Position numbers and translations under genes: made by a program. Below are positions 1 to 14,400 of a stretch of 64,000 nt of DNA, piece by piece. Source of the DNA: Echinococcus granulosus (Eukaryota; Platyhelminthes; Cestoda; Cyclophyllidea; Taeniidae); the NCBI RefSeq assembly GCF_000524195.1, contig NW_020170463.1:157150-221149 (forward strand), read 5' to 3'. Every line of letters starts with the position of its first letter. Within the stretch, counting starts at the first letter, position 1. The notes below the pieces were generated by a model that did no database searches, was not told the DNA's origin, and saw nothing but the letters and a program-made list of their open reading frames with translations.

Positions 1-701
1 TATACTTAAATTTAAATCAAAGGTTAAATTGCGAAAATGGGCACATGTGGGTGGCACTGTGCGCAGACGACTCTGACTACCACACGCTTCTACCCAGCAC
101 ATTTCAAAGCCGATTATATCTAAATCCATGTTGGGGTTTTTTCCTCCTCCCAGATGGAGACAGCCGATCATTGGACCCCACCTCAAGATTAGTTAAAACT
201 CCAATCCCCTTACAGCTTTGAAATCACCTGCTATCCTCCTTTTCTAGAGTTAATCTAATTGCTTTTAAGCCATAAAATTGGAGGATGGGAAGAAATTGGC
301 TTGCTAAAGACACATCTTTTATCCGTAAAATTAAGGTGAACTAAAGTATCACCATGGTCCGTGACTGGCTGTTCACTTCCTGTCAAACAGCCGCGGTTGC
401 CACGAAGGGAAGCATGAAGTTGATGCGTGAAACATGACTGCAACCCCTCCATGCCAATTCCATGTTGGTGATGCCTCCTACAGACTGGCACCACGAGGGG
501 GAACACTGCGTTTTTTCGCCTAAGACTCTTTTTTTTCTTTATCTCCCTCCAATTCCCGAGGGCTACCAGTTCACCCTATTTAACGCCTTTTCCATCTTTT
601 ATCACTAAACCCACATTTAACATGCAATTTCGCAAAACACTGACAAAATCTTCCCTGGAGGCTACGCAAACACCTACTACTTCCCCAGGACAGTCTTTTT
701 T

Positions 702-721
702 ACTTTTAAAATTTTAAAAGT
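702..721. repeat. Perfect 20-bp palindrome
   Basis: The 20 bases from 702 to 721 read identically on both strands (ACTTTTAAAA followed by its reverse complement). It lies 13 bp before a strong hairpin. No gene is visible on either side. Role unknown; a cruciform or a homodimer binding site are both possible. Confidence 0.7.
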
Positions 722-734
722 GTAAAGTGAAAGC

Positions 735-774
735 AAGCAGTGCCTCGAATGTTGTCTTTCGAAAGGCACTGCTT
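735..774. repeat. Hairpin with 11-bp perfect stem
   Basis: AAGCAGTGCCT at 735-745 pairs perfectly with AGGCACTGCTT at 764-774. Three more pairs (746-748 with 759-761) follow after a 2-nt bulge, leaving a 10-nt loop. At about 40 nt it is shorter than a usual animal pre-miRNA hairpin, and it matches no miRNA that I recognise. Confidence 0.6.
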
Positions 775-3700
775 TGGATAAAACCTTTGCGCTTTATTTC
801 ACTGCGAATTTAAAAAGGAATTTAGATGGCTGGAGGAAGGAATGCAAATTCACATCGAGAGTTAAGATCCCCTACTTTTTGGCTTCTAATAATACCGTGT
901 AGTAATGGATTTAGGAGATTTGCTGGAGGCCGTCGATAAGTCTATCGTCAAGGCGAATAACTGGCCGATGCTCCTATTGAGCCGTCAGTTTAAACATTTG
1001 GAAGGCATATTTTGTGGTGGCGGAGGCGGTGGGGAGGGGGGGACATTTATGCCCCAGCCGTGGATGCGTTGATCAAAGTAACCACTTCTTACAACCGTCA
1101 CACCCAATCTACTTCACAGATCTGATAACCGCGAGAGCAAACCTTGTGTCTAGTGCCCATATTTACTCCATCGTTGTCAAGTCGTCACCGCGATTTTTTG
1201 CCCAGAAAGAGACAATACTTCATCTCATCAACCAAAATAACAATAAAGTCGTAGGCAATCAGCCAGCTTAAGCTTCGAAACACTACAGAGAAAGGTGAAC
1301 AAAAGGTACTCATGAGTGGTCGGCTGAAAAATGGATAATCCCGTACAAAGTGAGAAATTAGTCAAGGTCAACACAAGTTATCCCCTTATACATGGGCATT
1401 TTTTATTAAACCTAATCGACTTCTGACTTGAGGTTGTATTTTTTTACTCTAAGCCTATAATCACGTCTCTGAAAGCCCTAATTGCGCTGTCATTCTCAAT
1501 TGTCTGTATAAAATAATAGGCCTCTGCGCTGTTATTAAGGCCTATTTAATGCAGCAATTAGACTTCTGACCACTTAACTGTACCTGAAAAGATTAACACA
1601 CATTTGATAATTTCACAGATAGGCTAGCAATGAATAGTTAATCAAAGAAAAAAAGGAAACAGGAGGAGGGGAAAAAGCACGGAATGAAAGTACTCACCTT
1701 TCCTCGTTAAAAATTTTCTGTCCTATATGTAATATTTACAAACAAAACATCCCTTTGCAGTCAAAAATAACTTTGGTGGTTTAGCTTATCTTAAACTTAC
1801 ATTCTGTATTTGACAAACTAGTAGCCGTAAACGGTTTCGATTTATGCATACAAGCTTATTCAGATGGCAAAACCAAACATTGAAAACCTCTGAGTGAAGA
1901 CAGGAGGCCTGTGTAAACGAGTAAAATGCATAATGCATTGTGGAGCCATTAAAGAACTGTCAATTTTATTCAAAGGCTAGGCTTTAAGAGCGGCTATACA
2001 GTCTGTGGTCCCCTTCATTCGAATTGACCAATCAGAAAGCGGGGTTATTCAGCCAGCACCCTTATAGTCTAGAAATGTCGGATATGCGCACTCAGTGTCT
2101 AACTTTTCTGTCAATCAAAGCCTAAAATACTTAGTTTGCAATATTACTTCCTTCAAATAGTCCCACTGTAGCAAATAAGCCTCAAGAAATTTATAACTCT
2201 TTTCATGGCAATGGGGTTTCTTAGGATCGCACATGGCCTTTCTACAAAATCTCCCATTATTTTTTTTATCAAAAAACCATTTCTAAATGTTTTGTAAGGA
2301 GGTCCTCAGACTTCAAAGGCGTCCCTTTATCACTTAAAATAAAACTACACAACTAACAAAGTACCGATATAAAACGTCCTTCAAGCGCAGTCATCACATG
2401 GAGGGTATAACTGATAACTCCCTTTACACGCACAAACTTTGCACGCTTTTTGTGTTTCCTCAGTTAATTCAGATGATAAATTGCCAAGCTATTAGATTAA
2501 GAGAATGCGGAGGAGGGCAAGTTTAAAAGTAATTTGTGCTCAAAATAGTTCTTTTTGGCTTCTACCGAAGATTTACCCCTAAGAACCGAAGTTTACCAAG
2601 CCTCCATGCTCTCCGCCGCCCCCCCTGCAGCACATCCGTGACATCAACCAGTATCCAAACACAAGGGCTTGCCTTTATGATCTTCAAGGTCATCAAGTTT
2701 ACTGAGAAGTGACTGTCTGTGTTTGATTAAATGCAGTTTGGGCTATCACGGCCTGTTTCACTATTTGCGTCACATTGACATTTTGCAGGCACACCGGTAA
2801 CGTGGACAAATGTATCAGCGGCAGGCAACCTGCAACGCCTGCCCGGTGGTTGGTAAGTTTGCATGATTATTACCAGCATCCAGTTTGTTGAAGGCAGAAG
2901 AAGAGGGGGCCACTTACCCTCCCCATTGTCACTATCGCGCATCTCTGTACAGCTTTTGTTAGCGAATTTCTTCTCAAATTTGATGCGATCTTCTCGGTGA
3001 GTTCGTTGATAAAAAAAGGTTTTTCCGGCATAGATTTGGCTGGAGAAGAGAGGCAGAGGATGGGACGTCCCCCTTTCCTAATCTGTCATGGCGACTCTAT
3101 GGTATATTACCAACTCGCCGTCGCACTGTACCACCGCCATTCTGGCGATTGTAGGACCATTGAAGAGTGTGATGTGAATGTCACTTTTAAGACCGGTTAT
3201 AGAATGAGGTCTGCACGCGAGAAAACCATTGTTTTTCCAATTAGCTTCGAATGTGAAAGCCGTGTATTCACTTTGTCTCCTCTCGAATACGTATATGTGC
3301 ATTACTCTACCGGACCAAATGAATGACTCAGTCTTTATTTATGCCTCGTAGACTTTGTAGAATGTTGAAATGACTTTTTATGCAACAAAAAAGGGCGTAC
3401 TGCATGATCAATTGGTGTAACAGGAAAAGGCGGGCATAATCGCGATCCGGGGGTGGAAGGATATGACGGTAAACACGATGCTGACGAAAATTACGCCGTC
3501 AACGAATCGACAGTAGTGGTTTATATTGGACAAGTCGCAAAAGCATGATTATGTCGTCAAGATTATAAATGGCCATTCCCAATTTGGAGAAAAGTTAACC
3601 TGCATTTTTGTTGGCTAAAAGTATGCTCAAATATCCCTGCTTTAGGCTTCACTTTCCGAAATACAAATATCTTCGACCCAAAGTGCCGCTAAAATCGCAC

Positions 3701-6700
3701 TTCCTTACCCTTTTCCAATTCGATTAAAATAAATTTGGAAAATGAAATTAGTCTTTAGACTCAAGTTTACTGCTAACAATAGCAAGTATGCGAGGAATGA
3801 TTTTCAATTGTAAGGCGGGGAAATCAGTGCGTCTCTGAAGGTCTGCTAATCCTCTTTTTTCCCGCTACACACGCAACAATGAGGTGTGGTGTGACCAAAA
3901 CAGAGCAAACGCGCCTTACAAATACATCCTACCACTTTGCCCGCCACCGAGGATTCCGTGGGCAGAGAGGGGAGGAAGGGAGGGGATTGATGTGATCACT
4001 GTGCATTTTTTAGTTGAAAGAGGCAAAATCTTTTTCTGGAGATGTAATAGTAAACACCGCTTTGCATGGCTCTAACCAGACCCATTCCCTGCAGTGATTA
4101 CTGTGCAAACTTCAGTTTGTTTTAATGCTTGCAACTGCCTCTATTAACGAGAGCGATGTCAAGCTACTTTCACCGATCGAATGCTGCCGCTGTTGGGTAG
4201 GGGAGATAACATCTTTATGTGATTTTGATGGAAATTATTTAGAAAAAATGCTAATCTTTTTTATGAAAGATTAAGCAATTTGGGTGATAAATCAACTTGG
4301 GTATTTACTGACTTCAGTGTAGGTAACCAGACCTCCAAATAAAATGCATAAGAACAAAACGTGGGGCTGTTAAAAACCCGAGGACTTTCCATTGTTCTGC
4401 GTGTGTGTGTGTGTGGTTTGGAAGAAGTTTACGCGTTTTCCGCGCCTCCCAGTGGTTTTGCAAATGTTTTGACAGTGTCCCAGTGCCGGAGAACGTAGGA
4501 GGAAAAATTCATCGTTGGGTAGCAGTCTACTTCTTTACTTCGTCACATTTTCTCACATTTATCTGCCTCATAATTTGTCGGACTGAACCGCGGTCAAGAA
4601 AAATGCTTAAAAATTATAAAAAAAACTCCCACAACTGGAAAGATTTTTCCCACTTCCTTAGCATCAAGTGGTCATTCCCATGTTCCGTAATTACACCTTC
4701 GAGGTAAATAAGCAGTTGTGTTCCTCGTTTGGCTAAACACCAAAATTTACCAGCAGATGGACTTACCAAAGCTACATAATTTTTATAACGACAGCGAAGT
4801 AATTTTTTCCTTGCGATATATCTTACATTAAATAAATCACTCTTTAACGACAAGGGAAGGGTGAGATTCCTCACCCGAGTTCTTGACATACGACAAAGTC
4901 ACTCGGTAACACATTCATGTCCCTACTGGCGACTTATGCGAAAAATTAAAACAGTTCTCCGTAAAAAGAAGTCAAGCTTTGGCTGAAGTATTGTTTGAGC
5001 GGACGGAATTTGAAATTTTACCCATGTAAATTCAATTTTAAAGACACTGACTGGCTTGCAAAGAGTAGTCAACAAGGCCAATTTCTATGAGGCAGGCGAC
5101 CGCACTTTGAGGAAGGGTAAGCGACACCGCGGTTTCCTTTCCCTAGCTGCTGCTTATTTGCCTGAAAAATTTCACCATTTAGTGGGGCTAAACAAAACTA
5201 GCATACTCTCTTGCATTAAGTTTTGAATCCCACCGCTTTGTTTTCGGAGGCAGTAGACAGCTTTTATTTGTTTAAAACGTTTTGGTGGAAACAATAGCGG
5301 AGGAACTCGTATTTTCTAAAACCGCCTTATAAGCATTGAATGATCAAAGTACATAAAACCAGGACGGTAGCTGTCCCATGAATGCATTGGTAAATATGAT
5401 GTCTTACGAAAAGAAAATTTGCTAGCTTTTTCATTTTATTCTATTTTTCGACCATGTACGCAAAATTTTCCCACTACTGCACTCGTTGCGTGCGGGAATG
5501 CCGTCGGGAGGAGCGCGGAGACCGCTACCATTGATCGAACTGTCATTCAACCTCACCAATTGAGTCCGAAATACTTTGCGAAACATTCAACTTATCACAC
5601 ACCATCTAGTAAAGAGGAGGGGTGTCATTTCAATGTGAAATAAAAAGGTATATTTCATTACTAGTTCCCTGAGTGATTCAAGTCTACCCAACTGGAAGCA
5701 CTTTAATTTGGCCACTCGCATGCCTAGAGCTTACACGTCTCATACCCTGACCTCTTCTTTTGTGGTGAAAGATTGACGGACCATAGTGCGGTAGGTGGGG
5801 CAAATTTGGCAATGATCGAATCAAAGAAGAAGATGCTTCCATATTTATTGCCAACGTAAGGCTAATTCTCTCCCATGGTGTAACAAGTGTATGTTTAAGA
5901 AGTCTCGTCTTAGCTCCTCGGTGCATACTTTGCATCTTTAAGTCACTTTTCTACGTAAAAATGGCGGGCAGGTTTTACTAATCTAATTTCTATTATAAAT
6001 TTTTTTTGGTAGAAATCAATGTTGGAGACCTACCCAACCAGACAACCATTTAACTGGGCAACAGCCAAGGTAGTTTTAAAATTTGGCATACGAATGCTAA
6101 ACTATTTACCCCCTCGGTGTTATCGCAGCAGAGAATCTAGTATATTTTGATGAAAAATTCTGTTATGTGTCCAAAGAATACGAAGGTGTCCACTTTTCCT
6201 TTTTCTTCTTCTTCCTAGGTTTGGAACTGCTGCCCAAAAGCTTTTGAATTAAGGGGTAGCTGGAGTGAAGACAATTACCAACATTAAAAGTACTCCAGTT
6301 AGTGGAGTCGTCACTTTTGGGTGTAGGTGTTTTATTAGTGGCCAAAAATCAAACCACGACGCCAATGGGTTTAATGACCATTGTACCAATCACTAGAGCA
6401 ATTCGCTGATGCCGGAAGTTATGCCAAACCAATGCCCCGAATTCAGTCCTTGTCAGAAGACCTCTCCAAAGTCATTACAATGTCCATTTTTTGGTAATAA
6501 AGGGGTAACAAAAAGGAAACAGATGGTAAGCTTGACTGCTTAGGAGGATTCAATTTCAGAACATCACCTCCGCCCAAACATCGTGACTGGCGAAATGGAA
6601 TACAGTCTTAATGGACTTCTGGCAGCAATTCCAAAGAAGCTTTTTTTCAACTCTTCTCCATCTACACAGTGTCTCAGATTTATGTTGAGCTGGCCAAATG

Positions 6701-7650
6701 AAAGAAATTGAAAAAGTAGGTGTGAGTCTACTTTTAAAATTCTTATTTGTTAAAAAAGAGGAGGAAAACTCCCTTAAAAATAAGATTCTGCGTCGAGAGT
6801 AGGAAATAAAGTTAAGGAGGCTCTTTCACAAACCGTGAAAGGTAAATCCTGCCTATAACCCGAAGTTAATGGGACGAGCTTCCCCTTTTATAAAGTTGGG
6901 ATGACCTAAAAATTGAGGTCATAGAGGCAAATTATCCCAGGCATTTAGCAGTCATCACAATACCGAGAACCCTGTTTGGTCATTAGGGAGAAGGGAATTT
7001 ATGTGTTTAAAAAAAGATCATCGAGTTGACAAAACAAGAATGGATTCAGGGTTATCTGCTCCGCTTCAAGCACCCGTCTGCCACTGATCAAAATCATCAC
7101 CGATTTTGGCTGAGTGTGAGTGACATCCCCAATCCCGCCTCGCTATACGAGACACCCATAACTCATTTTGTCAAACTACAATGATTGTTTGACAACCTTC
7201 ACGTGAGTAGACACTTCAAGTCAGCGTCGCGGAACCGATAAAGCCTTTCCCTATGCTTCAAGTTTTTCGTTAATTATACAAAAAAACTACTGATTTATGA
7301 ATCGCTAGAAAAGAAAAGTAGGAAAAATCCTAAAAACTACGTTCCTTTCCTTCTAATCGAGTGCCAAAAAAGGGGAACATTAAAGGGAAGGGTTGTGTGC
7401 CCAAAATCGGCAACACATTCACAAATAATGTAGCATAAATTAGTAGTCTTTTAAGATTTATTTTTTGAGTCCTAATAAACCACGTGTTTTGTAAGAAACA
7501 GATAACACTTTGTTACAAAATATTAAAAGGGGCATTGTATCACCACCTAAACCTTAGTGAAAGATTTTAAAGCCACGTGTTTACGTCGCCTGCCTAATGT
7601 TATGCCGTAGGTAAGAAAATATGGGAATATGAGTCAATATGCTGTAGGCG

Positions 7651-7669
7651 TGATTGGAGGCTATAAAAG
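7651..7669 (+). promoter_or_regulatory. Possible TATA box with inverted CCAAT
   Basis: TATAAAAG at 7662-7669 is a canonical TATA box. ATTGG (CCAAT on the minus strand) lies a few bases upstream, near 7653-7657. No coding exon is recognisable downstream, so this may be chance in AT-rich DNA or the promoter of an unseen transcript. Confidence 0.2.
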
Positions 7670-8420
7670 TCATTTTAGTATTTACCACAGACGCAAGTTG
7701 CTAGGTTCAAAATCACTTTTACGGGAAGGACCTTCGTAGGCAGTAGTAATGCACAATCGGTCTTAGGTAATATGAAACATAGATTAGAGTCTAAGGGCAA
7801 CGCGATAGTCGTAAATTCACCACAGATAGGATCCCCCAGAGGTGGCTAATTCCCTAATGAGGCAGAATGACCTCATTAAATGTGATATTTAGAGCAAATT
7901 AAATCGCCCGCCTTGGTAATATAAAATTTTCCTTATTACAAATTCCATCCAATCACAGTATATACCAATTCCATAGGAATTACTTATTGTCCGTGATAAT
8001 CTTTACTTTAGGCATGCGATTATTTCTTACTTATCTTGAAAAAAGAGGAGCTCAATCTAACTAGTACTTACATTGAACGGACAATATATTTATCCACAGC
8101 TTTCTTGATAAACAGCACAACCTTTTTTATAAGAAACAGCCTTAAGCATCTTAAACTAATTATGAACCTAGAAACAACTTCATCCATTATTCCAGTCATC
8201 TAGGCAATGAAAATTGGTTGCACAAAACGTCTCATTCTTAATATTACAAAGAGGATTAAGAGAAGTATGCAGGTCATTTAAAGAAGCAGAACCTACCCGT
8301 CACCAAACCCACTGTATATTAATCCGGTTGTGTTAACAAGTAAATCGTAATTGCCACAAAATTTCCTTTTAATTTTTTCACAAGCTGGCACTTAGTAAGT
8401 CAGTCCTCGTTTAGCTTTCT

Positions 8421-8458
8421 TGACCAATAGGAAGCCGCCTCCCAGATGACCAATAGGA
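8421..8458. promoter_or_regulatory. Duplicated CCAAT box (12-bp direct repeat)
   Basis: The 12-mer TGACCAATAGGA occurs at 8421-8432 and again, identically, at 8447-8458, with 14 nt between. Each copy contains a CCAAT pentamer, and the 26-bp period is in the range typical of paired NF-Y sites in animal promoters. No gene start is evident nearby. A single CCAATCAG also occurs at about 2028-2035. Confidence 0.4.
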
Positions 8459-11400
8459 GACGCTCATTTTAGTTACCTATTAATGGGTGCCCAACTTGTT
8501 GTGTAAACAAACAGAAGCCTAATATTCGGCTCTACCGATGAACTAGACATTTAATCCAAATGTCATGCACTTGCATCAGTAACCAGCACGTTTTTAGGGG
8601 ATTTTTCAAATAGCCCCCTGGGGCTTATCCGATTCAGTGGTTTAACATTGGAGGCTGGTCTAATGAACATTTTTGCCACAGGCACCCACTGGATTAGTTA
8701 AAAGGTCACAAAGAATAAGGAATGTAGATACAATAAGTTACGTTAAAGTAGCTTTTAGGACCTGATATACCTCAAGAATTGCTGAAATATCGAATACAGT
8801 TGCGTGTAGCGGTCCATTGACTGATTCCTGGAAATCTGCCACATTCCAAAATCCGTGATGTGATTGTTTTAGTGCCGCTTACCTGTTGATAATCTGTGAG
8901 TGTATTGATACACCCATTTGCAAAATAACTTCTCAGTATCAAATTTAAAGGTCATATTTGTTCTCCTTTTTATTTCACCTCTTGATTATCAAACGTATAA
9001 AATACTTTCCTGCTTAATCATCGCAAAAGGCGCTTGCATCGGTACTCGTTCGTTTATTTTATTTTCTCTCCCCTTTTTTTTGCATTTTTCGCAAAATGGA
9101 AGAAATTAGCACATGTATAGACAAGTTCTTACAGGAGGAAACATGATAAGCTTGTTTAATTTAATTTTTCCCTGTCGAGGATGCAACTGACAGTTTAGTG
9201 CTAAATTGTGCTACCAGAACTTGAAAAATTGCAAGGAAAATAAGGAAAAATAGGTGGCCTAGCAAGAAGACGCAAAAAAGGCTATTCTCTGGATAAAATG
9301 GCAAATTTGGAGGTGAAAAATCAGCTTTGCTTTTGACTAGCTAGTGTCAATCACCCTGTTTAATCAAGATAAGACAAGGAATGCTTCAATGTCTCTAATA
9401 CCTACAGATTCGTGACTATCTGAAAGGCACTTCAACATTCCCGATGCTACTGTTAGCCACAAAAAAGCAAAAGACGAACATGGAAAACGGATGGAGGAGA
9501 ATCTTGTTCTGCGGATTTACGGCAACAAGGTACACGAAAAGCAGACTCTTGACTAGTCATTTTGAAGGTTTGTTTCGATCTCTTCCTTCTTTATTAAGTG
9601 ATTTGGACTATAAATAGCCTAAGAAACACAAAGAGGTAGGTATGGGGTATACAACTTGAACACATCAAGTCTACGGTGTGAGGGTGGACAAAATCGTCCA
9701 TTCACTTCCAAACCCAAATGCCAAAATTATGTTGATTTACCTTCCTTAAAACAACGCGTCATTGTTTGTCTCACTCCTTAAAGGTAAGACGGTAAGAGGT
9801 CCTCTGACATTCTGAGTCCAGATTATACGATTATGTATTGGAAACAACCGGAAGATTATTATGTATTTCAGCAGTTCAAGTATGATTGATGTGATGTTGG
9901 AAGAGGTAGAAGCATACCTTGTTCCCGCATTACAGCTTCTTTGCCTGCCTTTATTACTACTTTGGGAAGTGATCAGAAAGACCGCATTTGTGTTGGACTT
10001 AACGATAACTCCTCCGACCTACTTCAACTCGGTAAAATTGAGGACTGAAATTGCATAAATGCAGGGTTATTCCATACCGCAGTTGAAGTTATTGTGTAAC
10101 CTGGATTTACCCTACCGGAAGCTAGATAGAGGTAAAAAGAAAGTATTGGGCGTCTGCAGAAATAATGCACCGAGAGTGGAAACCTTTGAGAAACAAAGCC
10201 ACACAAATGATGGCATCGGGAGTCGGGGCTGATTTTATTCACTGCCGTCTTTACATGGATATTTTGATGGCTATATTTAACTCCGCCACCGCCTCTTCTT
10301 CTTCCTTCTCCAACAAAATCTGTTACTTGTAGTCTTTTGGTGAGGTATTGACCCAACTCATCACCTTGTGTAAATATAAATAGAGCATTTGGTGCAATTT
10401 ATCCTACAAAATGTTTTCTATGGCAAAATACCTCTTCTATCAAGAATTACCATCTTGTTTGGCCCCTCTTTTTTACCTGTGAGCTGTAAATAAAGCAACA
10501 AGTGTTTGTTTTATTTCATTTTTATTTGAGGATGCTCACTAAACACCCAAGCAAATTTGAAAACACCCGGTAAAATAAAAAAAGAAGAATTTTGGTTACC
10601 TGTCAAAATTGAGGTATCGTGGAGACACACTCGAGCCGCACTTGTCGGATAGACCTCCTAGGCATGCCAAGGTTGCACTACGGCAGGAGCGAAGCTGTCA
10701 GAAATAATTAAGTAGTTTTGATTGTGTATTTGAGTGAGGCAAAGTAACACCCTTTTTTTTCCAGCTCAGTTTAAACCTTGTCCCTCCATACTGCCTCACG
10801 GCTAGTGGTTTGGGTGGGTCAGCCCCTGTGAATCGGAACCAATGGATCTGATGTGCTGGACACCCAGTAGGACATTTTTACTTTAAAAAAGACGTGGGGA
10901 TAAGTTTAAATTAAATTTGATTCGTTTTTTAAATTAGGTCAATTTTGCCTTAAGGAAGACATACATGCACTTTCAGAGAGAAGAGAAGGGACAAAATGGT
11001 GTCATGGCGTATATTCTGTTGGAAGTCCTCGACGCGCCATTCAGTCACCAGAGAATTTGCAAGTCTCTTCCAAACAATGCGGTCTAATTTGGCCACTTAA
11101 TTGACCATAGTTAAACTGGATGAGTGTACAAAAGCCCAAGGCAGTAACTTTTGCAGAAGGAGGATGTTAAACGCGGTAGTCTTTGGCAAAGTTTGCAACA
11201 TTGTTTCTTGCCGTCTTTTCCGCTTCAAAACCGATTAATTTTTGCAAGGCGGTTGGACTCGTAAGCGCTTTTGCGCGCGCGTGTTAAGACACAAAGAAAA
11301 GGCATTTTGGTTGTGCCTCTCCTCCTCCTCTTGTCTTTCATTCCCCGTGCTACTTCTCTTGCTCGCCCTCTCACACACATAGTCCCACTCTGCAACTCAT

Positions 11401-14400
11401 TTCCCCACCACCTGCAACTCCTGTCGTGTATCCATTTCAAAGTGGCGAAATTGGCACTTCGGCTAATTCTCGAGGTTGCGGCTACAGGTCCTCCGTCCTG
11501 TGTTCTATTTGGTACACCTACTTGCTCGTGAAACGCTGCAACAGCAGTTCTCATTGGGGACAGAACAATCAAGCTGCCCCAATCTCCATCTACTCGCCCT
11601 TAGTCTAAGGGGAAAGAGGAGGGGAAGGAGGAGGTGTGGACTGATTTTTCGCTGTTTGTGCAAAACTGTCAAGTGTTTCTCACTCCCGTTTTTTTGCCGC
11701 CAAGAAATTTTAACCGAATTAAGTTCATTTTCATGGAAAGTCAAGTCTTAGAGTGGCTAAGGCTCAAAGAATGGACTCTGCCTTTTGTCTCAATACGTAA
11801 GTTAAATGCCAGATCGATCAGATGGATGAAGAGTCAAGGTACACCACAATAAGAACTTTTTTATTAAGCGCTTTTCTCAGTAAAATGATACTACATTTGC
11901 TCTGTAAAAGGATAATTATCTGACCAACAAATGGTGTTCCAATGGTTTGGATAAGGAAGCCAGAAGAGCCGTCGTTTCTTCACGGATATAGGGCACATGT
12001 GTTAGGAGTTTTTACAAACATTACAGCAGAAATTGGTTACTCTGTTAGTCAAAGACTGTTCTTTCTGATAAGAAACCACCTTTTCCAGATAAAAAGCGCC
12101 TTAGTTGTAAAGTGTCTTCACTCATTAAAACATTGGATGCCCCTATCTTGCGGTCCCTTTTAAAGGAGTCGGGCGGTGTACGGAAGTAAACTTTACCACC
12201 TTTTTCCACTTTTCACAAACTGATTTACCTTATTACTCAAGGGTACACAAAAATTAACCACGAATATGCTGATAATGATGACGAAGGTGATGATGGTAGT
12301 AGTGGTGGTAAAAGAGACTTGACATCATTTAGCACTTGTTAAAACTAATGTCGGGCTGGAAAATTGTTTGGTGTTCCTTGCTTGGTATGTTAAAAATGGC
12401 AGTCTTTATGATATCTATGGCCATTTAGCCTGGGCTGGTCTAGGTCTTCTCATCCAAAGGAGTGCTTTGACATGGGAACCAAGCAAAAAGCTGGATGAGC
12501 AGCAGAAAGTTGGAACAACTTTTAGTTGAAAAGGCTTTCTTCGCCTTTTGAATTGACAAAATACCATCAGAACACTTGTACATGGTATGCGATGAAGTCC
12601 TCTACGCCCTGATTTGCACCTACCTCAAGCGGATGTGCCTTTTCACTTCCTGGATAATTATAACTGACTACGAAAGGGGACAGAATGGAGAAGAGATCAT
12701 TGTTGTCAGACAACCCTTCAAGTGTAATTTTCCACACCGAGGCAGGAAAGCTGTTGGAAGATTAAAAGTCAGTACCAACAAAATAAGTAATGACGACGAA
12801 AGTAATTCTGAAGATCCCCTCCATTGGTTAACTAACTTTAAGAGGGTTTTTTAACTTCCTTTAAATGAAATATTGTCACGAAAGGAAAAAACAAAATGAT
12901 ATAAAGTGATAAACCTCCCCGTTTTTGTTTTGCGGATTTCAGTTTGATTGATAGCCCAATTTTGTGTGCCTCATCAGAACCGCTGCAATACAACAATATT
13001 ACCCATTTTGAGGCATTTATCTGTGTCTTAGTAGGCCTCCTCTATGACAAGATTTACGTCTTCAAGTATGATGCAGTATTGTTATCACGATCACCAAAAA
13101 GGAAAGTGATTGTGCTCTATAGTCTGGGTAGATTGATAATCATGTCCTTCGTTTTTTGGCAGTAACAAGTCTATGCTACTAGAAAGTGATCTGAGGAGCT
13201 AGTGTGGGGTTGACTTTTCCATTTGTACACTTTAGGAGGTAATATACAGTCAGAATAAACCGGAATACATCTGCTGACCTTAACGTCACCCATTTGTTTT
13301 AAACACTGATTATTTCCCTTTTTATCTGTAAAGCCGCATAGGCAATGTTTTTGCGTTAGGTGGATGGAAATTCGCCATCCTCGTGACCGAAGGGGCGACA
13401 ACGATCCCCGAGGAGGAGGAGACAAGCTTTGATTCTTCGACAAAACTTTGATCACTTGTAGAATGCAAGAACTTCTCCTCTAAACGCTCTTCTCTAGTCA
13501 CTGATCAGAAACTGGGGGCAGCAGTTAAAAGATAACAATGCATGTACGTATTATACCTGTGATACACAGCTCCGTACGCGACGAAACACGATACACTATA
13601 AAGCCACACCACTTGTCGGCCGCGAAGATGAGGAGCTCAAACCGATGAGAAAATTGTGTGATAAGTGTCTCTTTAATTAAGAGTCAGATTAACCCAATCC
13701 GTGAACCAACAGGCTCTTCCGGTTCCCAGAGGGGCCTCCCACCCTCCATTTCCTCAATAAAACATTAACATTATGTATTGTACTTACTTTTACAGCTTAT
13801 GCAATACAATCTGAAAGGTCACATAACCTCCGTGAGTATGAATATGTGTGTGTTTACCCCAATTGAGCCTATTACCTCTGCCCTAACTTTAGTTCCTTTC
13901 TCTTCATTCCACTAACTCATTATCGTTAATATTCAAACTACTACGTACTCACTCCGCCCACTACGGCAGAAGTGGTTTTAGAAAGCTATTTAAAGCTTTT
14001 ATGGGCGATTCTCACGCATTGCTTATCAACTCTACCTTTTTTGAGTATTGAAGACAGTAGGTTGGGCTTGCATTGTCCCCCTTTTAGATGCACAGTCTCC
14101 TACGTTAACGACCCTCCGTCTGCTTCAGCCAAATTCACTAAAAAAAAAAAACAAACAAAAAGATTGACACTACGAAGATTGACAGAATTAAGTAAAATAA
14201 AAAGGATGCACTGTTTACTAGACGTTGAGTTTAACCTGTGGGAAGATAAAACCACAGAATTTTTGAAGAAGAGTAATTTGCATTTCTGTACTTTTAACTT
14301 TTCCTTTGAGTGCCAGTCTTGCCTCCGGTTAGGAGTTTATTTATTTAAACGCATACACAAATTTTTTCCTCGCATTAGTTTGTTTTAAATAAACTTTTTT

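Noticed and set aside
2997..3326. 109-codon plus-strand frame with balanced composition
   Set aside because: It starts at GTG, is overlapped by an antisense frame, has no recognisable domain, and has no convincing splice sites joining it to other coding sequence.
11225..11608. Overlapping frames on both strands, one with a signal-peptide-like start
   Set aside because: The signal-like frame has no ATG (it begins TTG). Openness on four frames reflects a pyrimidine-rich, GC-richer patch rather than coding.
13972..14388. 138-codon plus-strand frame, the longest in the first 40 kb
   Set aside because: It starts at GTG and runs through an A12-type tract encoding KKKK. It has no similarity I can recognise. 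Expected by chance in this much AT-rich sequence.
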